A stretch of DNA of 64,000 nt from Amaranthus tricolor (GCF_026212465.1 NC_080049.1:4365362-4429361); one strand, 5' to 3'. Shown: positions 1 through 14,404, numbered from the stretch's first letter. Numbers and translations: made by a program. Notes: a model not told the origin generated them from the sequence alone.

Positions 1-3000
1 GTGGCAAAAAAAACTCATAAAAACCCTTAAAAGCTCAACTTAACACGTAATTTCTAGCATATGACTATGATTTTCTATTATAACCACTTCAACATAATAA
101 TGTATACCAACTACTGTTGTGTGCCAAGTTGCATGCAAAATAAACCAAGTTTGAGCTACTTTAAGCACAAAAGTGGCAAAAACGCTTACAAACCCTTAAT
201 ATCGCAACTTAACATGTAATTTCTAGCATATGACTATGATATTCAATTTTAACCACTTCAATACAATAATATTAACAAAACAGATGTTGTGTTCCAAGTT
301 TGGTGTAAAACAAAACCAAGTTTGAGCTACTTTATGCGCAAAAGTGGCAAAAACGCTTAAAAACCCTTTAAAAGCTCAACCTAACACGTAATTTCTAGCA
401 TATGATTATGAATTTCATTTCTAACCACTTCATCACAATAACATATCATAATAGTGTTGTGTGCCAAGTTTCGTGCAAAACAAACCAAGTTTGAGCTACT
501 TTATGCCCAAAAGTGGCAAAAAAAACTCATAAAAAACCCTTAAAAGCTCAACTTAAACACGTAATTTCTAGCATATGACTATGATTTTCTATTCTAACCA
601 CTTCAACATAATAATGTATACCAAATACTGTTGTGTGCCAAGTTGCGTGCAAAACAAACCAAGTTTTGAGCTACTTTATAGCGCAAAAGTGGCAAAAATG
701 CTTAAAAACACTTAAAACCGCAACTTAACACGTAATTTCTAGCATATGACTATGATTTTCAATTCTATCCACTTCAACACAATAATATACATACCAAATA
801 GTGTTGTGTGCCAAGTTACATGAAAAACAAACCAAGTATGAGCAACTTTATGCGTAAAAGTGCCAAAAATGCTTAAAACCCCTTAAAATCGCAACTTAAC
901 ACGCAATTTTTATTAAATGACTATGATTTTCAATTCTAACCACTTCAACACAATAATATATACCAAATAGTGTTTTGTGCCAAGTTTCGTGCAAAACAAA
1001 CCAAGTTTAAGCTACTTTATGCGCAAAAGGGGAAAAAAACGCTTAAAAACCCTTAAAATCACAACTTAACACGTAATTTCTAGCATATGACTATGATTTT
1101 CAATTCTAACCACTTCAACAAAATAATATATGCCAAACAGTGTTGTGTGCCTAGTTTCGTGCAAAACAACCAAGTTTGAGCTAATTTATGCGCAAAAGTG
1201 GCAAAAAACGCTTAAAAACAACCCTTAAAATCGCAACTTAACACGTAATTTCTAGCATATGGACTATGATTTTCATTCTAACCACTTCAAAACAATAATA
1301 TATACCAAATAGTGTTGTGTGCCAAGTAACTTTTAAAACAAACCAAGTTTACTTTACGCGTAGATGTGGCAAAAACGCTTAAAAACCCTTAAAAATCGCA
1401 ACTTAACACGCAATTTTTATTATATGACTATCATTTTTTTCAATTCTAAACACTTTAACACCAATAATATATACCAAATAGTGTTGTGTGCCAAGTTTTG
1501 TGCAAAACAAACCAAGTTTGAGCTACTTTATGTGCAAAACTGGCAAAAAATGCTTAGAAACACTTAAAATCGCAACTTACCACCACGTAATTTCTAGCAT
1601 ATGACTTGATTTTCAATTCAAACCACTTCAACGCCATAATATATACCAAATAGTGTTGTGTGCCAATTTAACATGCAAAACATACCAAGTTTGAGGTACT
1701 TTATGCGTAAAAGTGGCAAAAAACGCTTAAAAAACCCTTAAAATCGCAACTTAACAGGCAATTTTTATTATATGACAAAGATTTTCAATTCTAACCACTT
1801 CAACACAATGATATATACCAATAGTGTTGTGTGCCAAGATTCGTGCAAAACAAACCAAGTTTGAGCTACTTTATGCGCAAAAGGGGAAAAAAACGCTTAA
1901 AAACCCTTAAAATCCGCAACTTAACACGTAATTTCTAGCATATGACTATGATTTTCAATTCTAACCACTTCAACAAAATAATATATGCCAAACAGTGTTG
2001 TGTGCCTAGTTTCGTGCAAAACAAACCAAGTTTAAGCTAATTTATGCGCAAAAGTGGCAAAAACGCTTAAAAAACCCTTAAAAATCGCAACTTAACACGT
2101 AATTTCTAGCATATGACTATGATTTTCAATTCTAACCACTTCAAAACAATAATATATACCAAATAGTGTTGTGTGCCAAGTAACATGCAAAACAAACCCA
2201 AGTTTAAGCTAACTATAATGCGTAAAAGTGGCAAAACGCTTAAAAACCCTTAAAATCGCAAATTAACACACAATTTTTATTATATGACTATGATTTTCAA
2301 TTCTAAACACTTTAACACAATAATATATACCAAATAGTGTTGTGTGCCAAGTTTTGTGCAAAACAAACGAAGTTTGAGCTACTTTATGCGCAAATGGGGA
2401 AAAAACGCTTAAAAACCCTTAAAATCGCAACTTAACACGTAATTTCTAGCGTAAAACTATGATTTTAAATTCTAATCCACTTCAACACAATAATATATAC
2501 CAAATGGTGTTGTGTGCCAAGTTTCGTGCAAACAACAAACCAAGTTTTGAACTACGTTATGCCCAAAAGTGGCAAAAAAACTCATAAAAACCCTTAAAAG
2601 CTCAACTTAACACGTTATTTCTAGCATATGACTATGATTTTCTATTATAACCACTTCAACATAATAATGTATACCAAATACTGTTGTGTGCCAAGTTGCA
2701 TGCAAAACAAACCAAGTTTGAGCTACTTTAAGCACAAAAGTGGCAAAAACGCTTACAAACCCTTAATATCGCAACTTAACATGTAATTTCTAGCATATGA
2801 CTATGATATTCAATTTTAACCACTTCAATACAATAATATTAACAAAACAGTGTTGTGTTCCAAGTTTGGTGTAAAACAAACCAAGTTTGAGCTACTTTAT
2901 GCGCAAAAGTGGCAAAAACGCTTAAAAACCCTTTAAAAGCTCAACCTAACACGTAATTTCTAGCATATGATTATGAATTTCATTTCTAACCACTTCATCA

Positions 3001-5069
3001 CAATAACATATACATAATAGTGTTGTTGTGCCAAGTTTCGTGCAAAACAAACCAAGTTTGAGCCTAGTTTATGCCCAAAAGTGGCAAAAAAACTCATAAA
3101 AACCCTTAAAAGCTCAACTTAACACGTAACTTCTTTCATATGAATATGATTTTCTATTGTAACCACTTCAACATAATAATGTATACCAAATACTGTTGTG
3201 TGCCAAGTTGCGGTGCAAAACAAACCAAGTTTGAGCTACTTTATGCGCAAAAGTGGCAAAAACGCTTAAAAACACTTAAAACCGCAACTTAACACGTAAT
3301 TTCTAGCATATGACTATGATTTTCAATTCTATCCACTTCAACACAATAATATACATACCAAATAGTGTTGTGTGCCCAAGTTACATGAAAAACAAACCAA
3401 AGTATGAGCTACTTTATGCGTAAAAGTGCCAAAAATGCTTAAAACCCCCTTAAAATTCGCAACTTAACACACGCAATTTTTATTAAATGACTATGATTTT
3501 CAATTCTAACCACTTCAACACAATAAATATATACCAAATAGTGTTTTGTGCCAAGTTTCGTGCAAAACAAACCAAGTTTAAGGCTACTTTATGCGCAAAA
3601 GGGGAAAAAACGCTTAAAAAACCCTTAAAATCGGAACTTAACACGTAATTTCTAGCATATGACTATGATTTTCAATTCTAACCACTTCAAACAAAATATA
3701 TATGCCAAACAGTGTTGTGTGGCCTAGTTTCGTGCAAAACAAACCAAGTTTGAGCTAATTTATGCGCAAAAGTGGCAAATATGATTTTCATTCTAACCAC
3801 TTCAAAACAATAATATATACCAAATAGTGTTGTGTGCCAAGTAACTTGCAAAACAAACCAAGTTTGAGCTACTTTACGCGTAGAAGTGGCAAAAACGCTT
3901 AAAAACCCTTAAAATCGCAACTTAACACGCAATTTTTATTATATGACTATGATTTTCAATTCTAAACACTTTAACACAATAATATATACCAAATTGTGTT
4001 GTGTGCCAAGTTTTGTGCAAAACAAACCAAGTTTGAGCTACTTTATGTGCAAAACTGGCAAAAATGCTTAGAAACACTTAAAATCGCAACTTAACACGTA
4101 ATTTCTAGCATATGACTATGATTTTCAATTCAAACCACTTCAACACCATAATATATACCAAATAGTGTTATGTGCCAATTTACATGCAAAACATACCAAG
4201 TTTGAGGTACTTTATGCGTAAAAGTGGCAAAAACGCTTAAAAACCCTTAAATTCGCAACTTAACAGGCAATTTTTATTATATGACAATTATGTTCAATTC
4301 TAACCACTTCAACACAATGATATATACCAAATAGTTTTGTGTGCCAAGATTCGTGCAAAACAAACCAAGTTTGAGCTACTTTATGCGCAAAAGGGGAAAA
4401 AAACGCTTAAAAACCCTTAAAATCGCAACTTAACACGTAATTTCTAGCATATGACTATGATTTTCAATTCTAACCACTTCAACAAAATAATATATGCCAA
4501 ACAGTGTTGTGTGCCTAGTTTCGTGCAAAACAAACCAAGTTTGAGCTAATTTATGCGCAAAAGTGCAAAAAACGCTTAAAAACCCTTAAAATCGCAAACC
4601 TAACACGTAATTTCTATCATATGACTATAATTTTCAATGCTAACCACTTCAAAACAATAATATATACCAAATAGTGTTGTGTGCCAAGTAACATGCAAAA
4701 TAAACCAAGTTTGAGCTACTTGCTGCGTAAAAGTGGCAAAAACGCTTAAAAAACCCTTAAAATCGCAACTTAACACACAATTTTTATTATATGACTATGA
4801 TTTTCAATTCTAAACACTTTAACACAATAATATATACCAAATAGTGTTGTGTGCCAAGTTTTGTGCAAAACAAACGAAGTTTGAGCTACTTTATGCGCAA
4901 ATGGGTAAAAACGCTTAAAATCCCTTAAAATCGCAACTTAACACGTAATTTCTAGCGTAAAACTATGATTTTAAATTCTAATCACTTCAACACAATAATA
5001 TATACCAAATGGTGTTGTGTGCCAAGTTTCGTGCAAAACAAACTAATTTTGAACTACGTTATGCCAAAA
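1..5069 (-). repeat. 15-monomer HOR, two copies
   Basis: Copy 1 starts at 1 and copy 2 at about 2569; both open with GTGGC, an A-run and ACTCATAAAAACCC, followed by the same series of marked monomers (CGCTTACAAACCC, then GTTCCAAGTTTGGTG, then ATAGTGTTG variants, then GGGGAAAA variants). The third occurrence of the opening, at 5070, begins the related 19-monomer unit. Copy 1 is about 2568 bp and copy 2 about 2501 bp. Copy 2 is shorter because one monomer near 3772 has lost about 55 bp. Copy 1 also carries many single-base run-length differences that look like sequencing noise. No gene is present. Confidence 0.85.
3772..3885 (-). repeat. Truncated monomer in second 15-mer copy
   Basis: The distance between successive GTGGC-class markers is about 114 bp here instead of about 169. 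The sequence passes directly from GTGGCAAA to TATGATTTTCATTC, skipping about 55 bp that normally hold the CGCTTAAAAACCC and CTAGCATATGAC parts. Neither the first 15-mer copy nor the 19-mer copies show it, so the deletion postdates copying or is an assembly error. Confidence 0.85.
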
Positions 5070-5920
5070 GTGGCAAAAAAACTCATAAAAACCCTTAAAA
5101 GCTCAACTTAACACGTAATTTCTAGCATATGACTATGATTTTCTATTATAACCACTTCCACATAATAATGTATACCAAATACTGTTGTGTGCAAGTTGCA
5201 TGCAAAACCAAACCAAGTTTGAGCTACTTTAAGCACAAAAGTGGCAAAAACGCTTACAAACCCTTAATATCGCAACTTAACATGTAATTTCTAGCATATG
5301 ACTATGATTTTCTATTCTAACCACTTCCACATAATAATGTATACCAAATACTGTTGTGTGCCAACTTGCGTACAAAACAAACCAAGTTTGAGCTACTTTA
5401 TGTGCAAAACTGGCAAAAATGCTTAAAAACACTTAAAATCGCAACTTAACACGTAATTTCTAGCATATGAATATGATTTTCAATTCTAACCACTTCAACA
5501 CAATAATATATACTAAAGAGTGTTGTGTGCCAAGTTGCGTGCAAAACAAACCAAGTTTGAACTAGTTTATGCCCAAAAGTGGCAAAAAAACTCATAAAAC
5601 CCTTAAAAGCTCAACTTAACACGTAATTTCTACCATATGACTATGATTTTCTATACTAACCACTTCAACATAATAATGTATTACCAAATACTGTTGTGTG
5701 CCAACTTGCGTACAAAACAAACCAAGTATGAGCTACTTTATTGCGTAAAAGTGCCAAAAATGCTTAAAACCCCTTAAAATCGCAACTTAACACGCAATTT
5801 TTATTAAATGACTATGATTTTCAATTCTAACCACTTCAACACAATAATATATACCAAATAGTGTTTTGTGCCAAGTTTTCGTGCAAAACAAACCAAGTTT
5901 AAGCTACTTATGCGCCAAAA

Positions 5921-7612
5921 GGGGAAAAAAACGCTTAAAAACACCCTTAAAATCGGAACTTAACACGTAATTTCTAGCATATGACTATGATTTTCAATTC
6001 TAACCACTTCAACAAATAATATATGCCAAACAGTGTTGTGTGCCTAGTTTCGTGCAAAACAAACCAAGTTTGAGCTAATTTATGCGCAAAAGTGGCAAAA
6101 ACGCTTAAAAAACCCTTAAAATCGCAACTTAACACGTAATTTCTAGCATATGACTATGATTTTCATTCTAACCACTTCAAAACAATAATATATACCAAAT
6201 AGTGTTGTGTGCCAAGTAACTTGCAAAACAAACCAAGTTTGAGCTACTTTACGCGTAGAAGTGGCAAAAACGCTTAAAAAACCCTTAAAATCGCAACTTA
6301 ACACGCAATTTTTTATTATATGACTATGATTTTTCAATTCTAACACTTTAACACAATAATATATACCAAATTGTGTTGTGTGCCAAGTTTTGTGCAAAAC
6401 AAACCAAGTTTGAGCTACTTTATGTGCAAAAACTGGCAAAAATGCTTAGAAACACTTAAAATCGCAACTTAACACGTAATTTCTAGCATATGACTATGAT
6501 TTTCAATTCAAACCACTTCAAACACCATAATATATACCAAAATAGTGTTATGTGCCAATTTACATGCAAAACATACCAAGTTTGAGGTACTTTATGCGTA
6601 AAAGTGGCAAAAACGCTTAAAAACCCTTAAATTCGCAACTTAACAGGCAATTTTTATTATATGACAAATATTTTCAATTCTAACCACTTCAACACAATGA
6701 TATATACCAAATAGTTTTTGTGTGCCAAGATTCGTGCAAACAAACCAAGTTTTGAGCTACTTTATGCGCAAAAGGGGAAAAAACCGCTTAAAAAAACCCT
6801 TAAAATCGCAAACTTAACACGTAATTTCTAGCATATGACTATGATTTTCAATTCTAACCACTTCAACAAAATAATATATGCCAGTGTGCCTAGTTTCGTG
6901 CAAAACAAACCAAGTTTGAGCTAATTTATGCGCAAAAGTGGCAAAAACGCTTAAAAACCCTTAAAATCGCAACTTAACACGTAATTTCTAGCATATGACT
7001 ATGATTTTCATTCTAACCACTTCAAAACAATAATATATACCAAATAGTGTTGTGTGCCAAGTAACTTGCAAAACAAACCAAGTTTGAGCTACTTTACGCG
7101 TAGAAGTGGCAAAAACGCTTAAAAACCCTTAAAATCGCAACTTAACACGCAATTTTTATTATATGACTATGATTTTCAATTCTAAACACTTTAACACAAT
7201 AATATATACCAAATTGTGTTGTGTGCCAAGTTTTGTGCAAAACAAACCAAGTTTGAGCTACTTTATGTGCAAAACTGGCAAAAATGCTTAGAAACACTTA
7301 AAATCGCAACTTAACACGTAATTTCTAGCATATGACTATGATTTTCAATTCAAACCACTTCAACACCATAATATATACCAAATAGTGTTATGTGCCAATT
7401 TACATGCAAAACATACCAAGTTTGAGGTACTTTATGCGTAAAAGTGGCAAAAACGCTTAAAAACCCTTAAATTCGCAACTTAACAGGCAATTTTTATTAT
7501 ATGACAAATATTTTCAATTCTAACCACTTCAACACAATGATATATACCAAATAGTTTTGTGTGCCAAGATTCGTGCAAAACAAACCAAGTTTGAGCTACT
7601 TTATGCGCAAAA
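5921..7612 (-). repeat. Five-monomer tandem duplication inside 19-mer
   Basis: The monomer marked by GGGGAAAA occurs at 5921, 6774 and 7613. Each of the two intervals holds the same five-monomer series, including the distinctive GCGTAGAAGTGGC and AAACTGGCAAAAATGC monomers, and they are 853 and 839 bp long. The 15-mer to the left has this series once, so the 19-mer probably arose by duplicating it, along with other rearrangement near the unit start. Confidence 0.8.
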
Positions 7613-9138
7613 GGGGAAAAAACGCTTAAAAACCCTTAAAATCGCAACTTAACACGTAATTTCTAGCATATGACTATGATTTTCAATTCTAACCACTTCA
7701 ACAAAATAATATATGCCAAACAGTGTTGTGTGCCTAGTTTCGTTCAAAACAAACCAAGTTTGAGCTAATTTATGCGCAAAAGTGGCAAAAACGCTTAAAA
7801 ACCCTTAAAATCGCAACCTAACACGTAATTTCTATCATATGACTATAATTTTCAATTCTAACCACTTCAAAACAATAATATATACCAAATAGTGTTGTGT
7901 GCCAAGTAACATGCAAAATAAACCAAGTTTGAGCTACTTGCTGCGTAAAAGTGGCAAAAACGCTTAAAAAACCCTTAAAATCGCAACTTAACACACAATT
8001 TTTATTATATGACTATGATTTTCAATTCTAAACACTTTAACACAATAATATATACCAAATAGTGTTGTGTGCCAAGTTTTGTGCAAAACAAACGAAGTTT
8101 GAGCTACTTTATGCGCAAATGGGTAAAAACGCTTAAAATCCCTTAAAATCGCAACTTAACACGTAATTTCTAGCGTAAAACTATGATTTTAAATTCTAAT
8201 CACTTCAACACAATAATATATACCAAATGGTGTTGTGTGCCAAGTTTCGTGCAAAACAAACTAATTTTGAACTACGTTATGCCCAAAAGTGGCAAAAAAA
8301 CTCATAAAAACCCTTAAAAGCTCAACTTAACACGTAATTTCTAGCATATGACTATGATTTTCTATTATAACCACTTCCACATAATAATGTATACCAAATA
8401 CTGTTGTGTGCCAAGTTGCATGCAAAACAAACCAAGTTTGAGCTACTTTAAGCACAAAAGTGGCAAAAACGCTTACAAACCCTTAATATCGCAACTTAAC
8501 ATGTAATTTCTAGCATATGACTATGATTTTCTATTCTAACCACTTCCACATAATAATGTATACCAAATACTGTTGTGTGCCAACTTGCGTACAAAACCAA
8601 ACCAAGTTTGAGCTACTTTATGTGCAAAACTGGCAAAAATGCTTAAAAACACTTAAAATCGCAACTTAACACGTAATTTCTAGCATATGACTATGATTTT
8701 CAATTCTAACCACTTCAACACAATAATATATACTAAAGAGTGTTGTGTGCCAAGTTGCGTGCAAAACAAACCAAGTTTGAACTAGTTTATGCCCAAAAGT
8801 GGCAAAAAAACTCATAAAACCCTTAAAAGCTCAACTTAACCACGTAATTTCTACCATATGACTATGATTTTCTATACTAACCACTTCAACATAATAATGT
8901 ATACCAAATACTGTTGTGTGCCAACTTGCGTACAAAACAAACCAAGTATGAGCTACTTTATGCGTAAAAGTGCCAAAAATGCTTAAAACCCCTTAAAATC
9001 GCAACTTAACACGCAATTTTTATTAAATGACTATGATTTTCAATTCTAACCACTTCAACACAATAATATATACCAAATAGTGTTTTGTGCCAAGTTTCGT
9101 GCAAAACAAACCAAGTTTAAGCTACTTTATGCGCAAAA

Positions 9139-10831
9139 GGGGAAAAAAACGCTTAAAAACCCTTAAAATCGGAACTTAACACGTAATTTCTAGCATATGA
9201 CTATGATTTTCAATTCTAACCACTTCAACAAAATAATATATGCCAAACAGTGTTGTGTGCCTAGTTTCGTGCAAAACAAACCAAGTTTGAGCTAATTTAT
9301 GCGCAAAAGTGGCAAAAACGCTTAAAAAACCCTTAAAATCGCAACTTAACACGTAATTTCTAGCATATGACTATGATTTCATTCTAACCACTTCAAAACA
9401 ATAATATATACCAAATAGTGTTGTGTGCCAAGTAACTTGCAAAACAAACCAAGTTTGAGCTACTTTACGCGTAGAAGTGGCAAAAACGCTTAAAAACCCT
9501 TAAAATCGCAACTTAACACACGCAATTTTTATTATATGACTATGATTTTCAATTCTAAACACTTTAACACAATAATATATACCAAATTGTGTTGTGTGCC
9601 AAGTTTTGTGCAAAACAAACCAAGTTTGAGCTACTTTATGTGCAAAACTGGCAAAAATGCTTAGAAACACTTAAAATCGCAACTTAACACGTAATTTCTA
9701 GCATATGACTATGATTTTCAATTCAAACCACTTCAACACCATAATATATACCAAATAGTGTTATGTGCCAATTTACATGCAAAACATACCAAGTTTGAGG
9801 TACTTTATGCGTAAAAGTGGCAAAAAACGCTTAAAAACCCTTAAATTCGCAACTTAACAGGCAATTTTTATTATATGACAAATATTTTCAATTCTAACCA
9901 CTTCAACACAATGATATATACCAAATAGTTTTGTGTGCCAAGATTCGTGCAAAACAAACCAAGTTTGAGCTACTTTATGCGCAAAAGGGGAAAAAACGCT
10001 TAAAAACCCTTAAATCGCAACTTAACACGTAATTTCTAGCATATGACTATGATTTTTCAATTCTAACCACTTCAACAAAATAATATATGCCAAACAGTGT
10101 TGTGTGCCTAGTTTCGTGCAAAACAAACCAAGTTTGAGCTAATTTATGCGCAAAAGTGGCAAAAACGCTTAAAAACCCTTAAAATCGCAACTTAACACGT
10201 AATTTCTAGCATATGACTATGATTTTCATTCTAACCACTTCAAAACAATAATATATACCAAATAGTGTTGTGTGCCAAGTAACTTGCAAAACAAACCAAG
10301 TTTGAGCTACTTTACGCGTAGAAGTGGCAAAAACGCTTAAAAACCCTTAAAATCGCAACTTAACACGCAATTTTTATTATATGACTATGATTTTCAATTC
10401 TAAACACTTTAACACAATAATATATACCAAATTGTGTTGTGTGCCAAGTTTTGTGCAAAACAAACCAAGTTTGAGCTACTTTATGTGCAAAACTGGCAAA
10501 AATGCTTAGAAAACACTTAAAATCGCAACTTAACACGTAATTTCTAGCATATGACTATGATTTTCAATTCAAACCACTTCAACACCATAATATATACCAA
10601 ATAGTGTTATGTGCCAATTTACATGCAAAACATACCAAGTTTGAGGTACTTTATGCGTAAAAGTGGCAAAAACGCTTAAAAACCCTTAAATTCGCAACTT
10701 AACAGGCAATTTTTATTATATGACAAATATTTTCAATTCTAACCACTTCAACACAATGATATATACCAAATAGTTTTGTGTGCCAAGATTCGTGCAAAAC
10801 AAACCAAGTTTGAGCTACTTTATGCGCAAAA
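9139..10831 (-). repeat. Five-monomer duplication, second 19-mer copy
   Basis: The same five-monomer doubling in the second 19-mer copy: GGGGAAAA markers at 9139, 9987 and 10832, with intervals of 848 and 845 bp. Its presence in both copies shows that the inner duplication came before the duplication of the 19-mer. Confidence 0.8.
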
Positions 10832-12017
10832 GGGGAAAAAACGCTTAAAAACCCTTAAAATCGCAACTTAACACGTAATTTCTAGCATATGACTATGATT
10901 TTCAATTCTAACCACTTCAACAAAATAATATATGCCAAACAGTGTTGTGTGCCTAGTTTCGTGCAAAACAAACCAAGTTTGAGCTAATTTATGCGCAAAA
11001 GTGGCAAAAACGCTTAAAAACCCTTAAAATCGCAACCTAACACGTAATTTCTATCATATGACTATAATTTTCAATTCTAACCACTTCAAAACAATAATAT
11101 ATACCAAATAGTGTTGTGTGCCAAGTAACATGCAAAATAAACCAAGTTTGAGCTACTTGCTGCGTAAAAGTGGCAAAAAACGCTTAAAAACCCTTAAAAT
11201 CGCAACTTAACACACAATTTTTATTATATGACTATGATTTTCAATTCTAAACACTTTAACACAATAATATATACCAAATAGTGTTGTGTGCCAAGTTTTG
11301 TGCAAAACAAACGAAGTTTGAGCTACTTTATGCGCAAATGGGTAAAAACGCTTAAAATCCCTTAAAATCGCAACTTAACACGTAATTTCTAGCGTAAAAC
11401 TATGATTTTAAATTCTAATCACTTCAACACAATAATATATACCAAATGGTGTTGTGTGCCAAGTTTCGTGCAAAACAAACTAAGTTTGAACTACGTTATG
11501 CCCAAAAGTGGCAAAAAAACTCATAAAAACCCTTAAAAGCTCAACTTAACACGTAATTTCTAGCATATGACTATGATTTTCTATTATAACCACTTCAACA
11601 TAATAATGTATACCAAATACTGTTGTGTGCCAAGTTGCATGCAAAACAAACCAAGTTTGAGCTACTTTAAGCACAAAAGTGGCAAAAACGCTTACAAACC
11701 CTTAATATCGCAACATAACATGTAATTTCTAGCATATGACTATGATTTTCTATTCTAACCACTTCAACATAATAATGTATACCAAATACTGTTGTGTGCC
11801 AACTTGCGTACAAAACAAACCAAGTTTGAGCTACTTTATGTGCAAAACTGGCAAAAAATGCTTAAAAACACTTAAAATCGCAACTTAACACGTAATTTCT
11901 AGCATATGACTATGATTTTCAATTCTAACCACTTCAACACAATAATATATACTAAAGAGTGTTGTGTGCCAAGTTGCGTGCAAAACAAACCAAGTTTGAA
12001 CTAGTTTATGCCCAAAA

Positions 12018-14404
12018 GTGGCAAAAAAACTCATAAAACCCTTAAAAGCTCAACTTAACACGTAATTTCTACCATATGACTATGATTTTCTATACTAACC
12101 ACTTCAACATAATAATGTATACCAAATACTGTTGTGTGCCAACTTGCGTACAAAACAAACCAAGTTTGAGCTACTTTATGTGCAAAACTGGCAAAAATGC
12201 TTAAAAACACTTAAAATCGCAACTTAACACGTAATTTCTAGCATATGACTATGATTTTCAATTCTAACCACTTCAACACAATAATATATACTAAAGAGTG
12301 TTGTGTGCCAAGTTGCGTGCAAAACAAACCAAGTTTAAACTAGTTTATGCCCAAAAGTGGCAAAAAAACTCATAAAAACCCTTAAAAGCTCAACTTAACA
12401 CGTAATTTCTAGCATATGACTATGATTTTCTATTCTAACCATCTTCAACATAATAATGTATACCAAATACTGTTGTGTGCCAACTTGCGTACAAAACAAA
12501 CCAGGTTTGAGCTACTTTATGTGCAAAACTGGCAAAAATGCTTAAAAACACTTAAAATCGCAACTTAACACGTAATTTCTAGTATGTGACTATGATTTTC
12601 AATTCTAACCACTTCAACACAATAATATATACTAAAGAGTGTTGTGTGCCAAGTTGCGTGCAAAACAAACCAAGTTTGAACTAGTTTATGCCCAAAAGTG
12701 GCAAAAAAACTCATAAAAACCCTTAAAAGCTCAACTTAACACGTAATTTCTAACATATGACTATGATTTTCTATTCTAACCACTTCAACATAATAATGTA
12801 TACCAAATACTGTTGTGTGCCAACTTGCGTACAAAACAAACCAAGTTTGAGCTACTTTATGTGCAAAACTGGCAAAAATGCTTAAAAACACTTAAAATCG
12901 CAACTTAACACGTAATTTCTAGCATATGACTATGATTTTCAATTCTAACCACTTCAACACAATAATATATACTAAAGAGTGTTGTGTGCCAAGTTGCGTG
13001 CAAAACAAACCAAGTTTGAACTAGTTTATGCCCAAAAGTGGTAAAAAAACTCATAAAAACCCTTAAAAGCTCAACTTAACACGTAATTTCTAGCATATGA
13101 CTATGATTTTCTATTCTAACCACTTCAACATAATAATGTATACCAAATACTGTTGTGTGCCAAGTTGCGTACAAAACAAACCAAGTTTGAGCTACTTTAT
13201 GTGCAAAACTGGCAAAAATGCTTAAAAACACTTAAAATCGCAACTTAACACGTAATTTCTAGCATGTGACTATGATTTTCAATTCTAACCACTTCAACAC
13301 AATAATATATACTAAAGAGTGTTGTGTGCTAAGTTGCGTGCAAAACAAACCAAGTTTGAACTAGTTTATGCCCAAAAGTGGCAAAAAAACTCATAAAAAC
13401 CCTTAAAAGCTCAACTTAACACGTAATTTCTACCATATGACTATGATTTTCTATTCTAACCACTTCAACATAATAATGTATACCAAATACTGTTGTGTGC
13501 CAACTTGCGTACAAAACAAACCAAGTTTGAGCTACTTTATGTGCAAAACTGGCAAAAATGCTTTAAAAACACTTAAAAATCGCAACTTAACACGTAATTT
13601 CTAGCATATGACTATGATTTTCAATTCTAACCACTTCAACACAATAATATATACTAAAGAGTGTTGTGTGCCAAGTTGCGTGCAAAACAAACCAAGTTTG
13701 AACTAGTTTATGCCCAAAAGTGGCAAAAAAAACTCATAAAAACCCTTAAAAGCTCAACTTAACACGTAATTTCTAGCATATGACTATGATTTTCTATTCT
13801 AACCACTTCAACATAATAATGTATACCAAATACTGTTGTGTGCCATGTTGCGTACAAAACAAACCAAGTTTGAGCTACTTTATGTGCAAAACTGGCAAAA
13901 AATGCTTAAAAACACTTAAAATCGCAACTTAACACGTAATTTCTAGCATGTGACTATGATTTTCAATTCTAACTACTTCAACACAATAATATATACTAAA
14001 GAGTGTTGTGTGCCAAGTTGCGTGCAAAACAAACCAAGTTTGAACTAGTTTATGCCCAAAAGTGGCAAAAAAACTCATAAAAACCCTTAAAAGCACAACT
14101 TAACACGTAATTTCTACCATATGACTATGATTTTCTATTCTAACCACTTCAACATAATAATGTATACCAAATACTGTTGTGTGCCAACTTGCGTACAAAA
14201 CAAACCAAGTTTGAGCTACTTTATGTGCAAAACTGGCAAAAATGCTTAAAAACACTTAAAAATCGCAACTTAACACGTAATTTCTAGCATATGACTATGA
14301 TTTTCAATTCTAACCCACTTCAACACAATAATATATACTAAAGAGTGTTGTGTGCCAAGTTGCGTGCAAAACAAACCAAGTTTGAACTAGTTTAATGCCC
14401 AAAA
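12018..14404 (-). repeat. Dimeric HOR, seven tandem units of about 340 bp
   Basis: Two monomer types alternate strictly: one with GTGGC, an A-run and ACTCATAAAAACCC, one with AAACTGGCAAAAATGC. The first type recurs at 12018, 12357, 12698, 13038, 13378, 13720, 14062 and 14405, giving spacings of 339 to 343 bp. A half unit of the second type precedes at about 11848. Small differences such as CTAGCATGTGAC versus CTAGCATATGAC alternate in part between units, hinting at a tetramer level in the middle. The interval 11508-12017 holds the monomers that link this block to the 19-mer. No gene is present. Confidence 0.9.

Larger units (their letters stand above)
5070..11507 (-). repeat. 19-monomer HOR, two copies of 3219 bp
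   Basis: The opening monomer (GTGGC, A-run, ACTCATAAAAACCC) recurs at 5070, 8289 and 11508, giving two units of equal 3219-bp length; 19 monomers of 169 bp would be 3211 bp. Monomer order matches between copies, and they look almost identical apart from occasional run-length differences. The order resembles the 15-mer unit to the left but holds one extra five-monomer block, listed separately. There is no gene in this interval; the short open frame at 6143-6439 on the minus strand is satellite. Confidence 0.9.

Noticed and set aside
6143..6439. Open frame of 98 codons, and similar ones at 1364-1567, 16347-16571, 16496-16792, 19035-19226, 19609-19809, 27706-27900, 28184-28456, 35299-35487, 42426-42608, 47432-47620 and 49093-49317
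   Set aside because: All are translations of the satellite and share the same residues, such as FATFAHKVAQTWFVLH. The 169-bp period shifts frame at every monomer, so no frame stays open beyond about two monomers unless indels restore it, and different copies break at different points. There is no sign of selection for coding.
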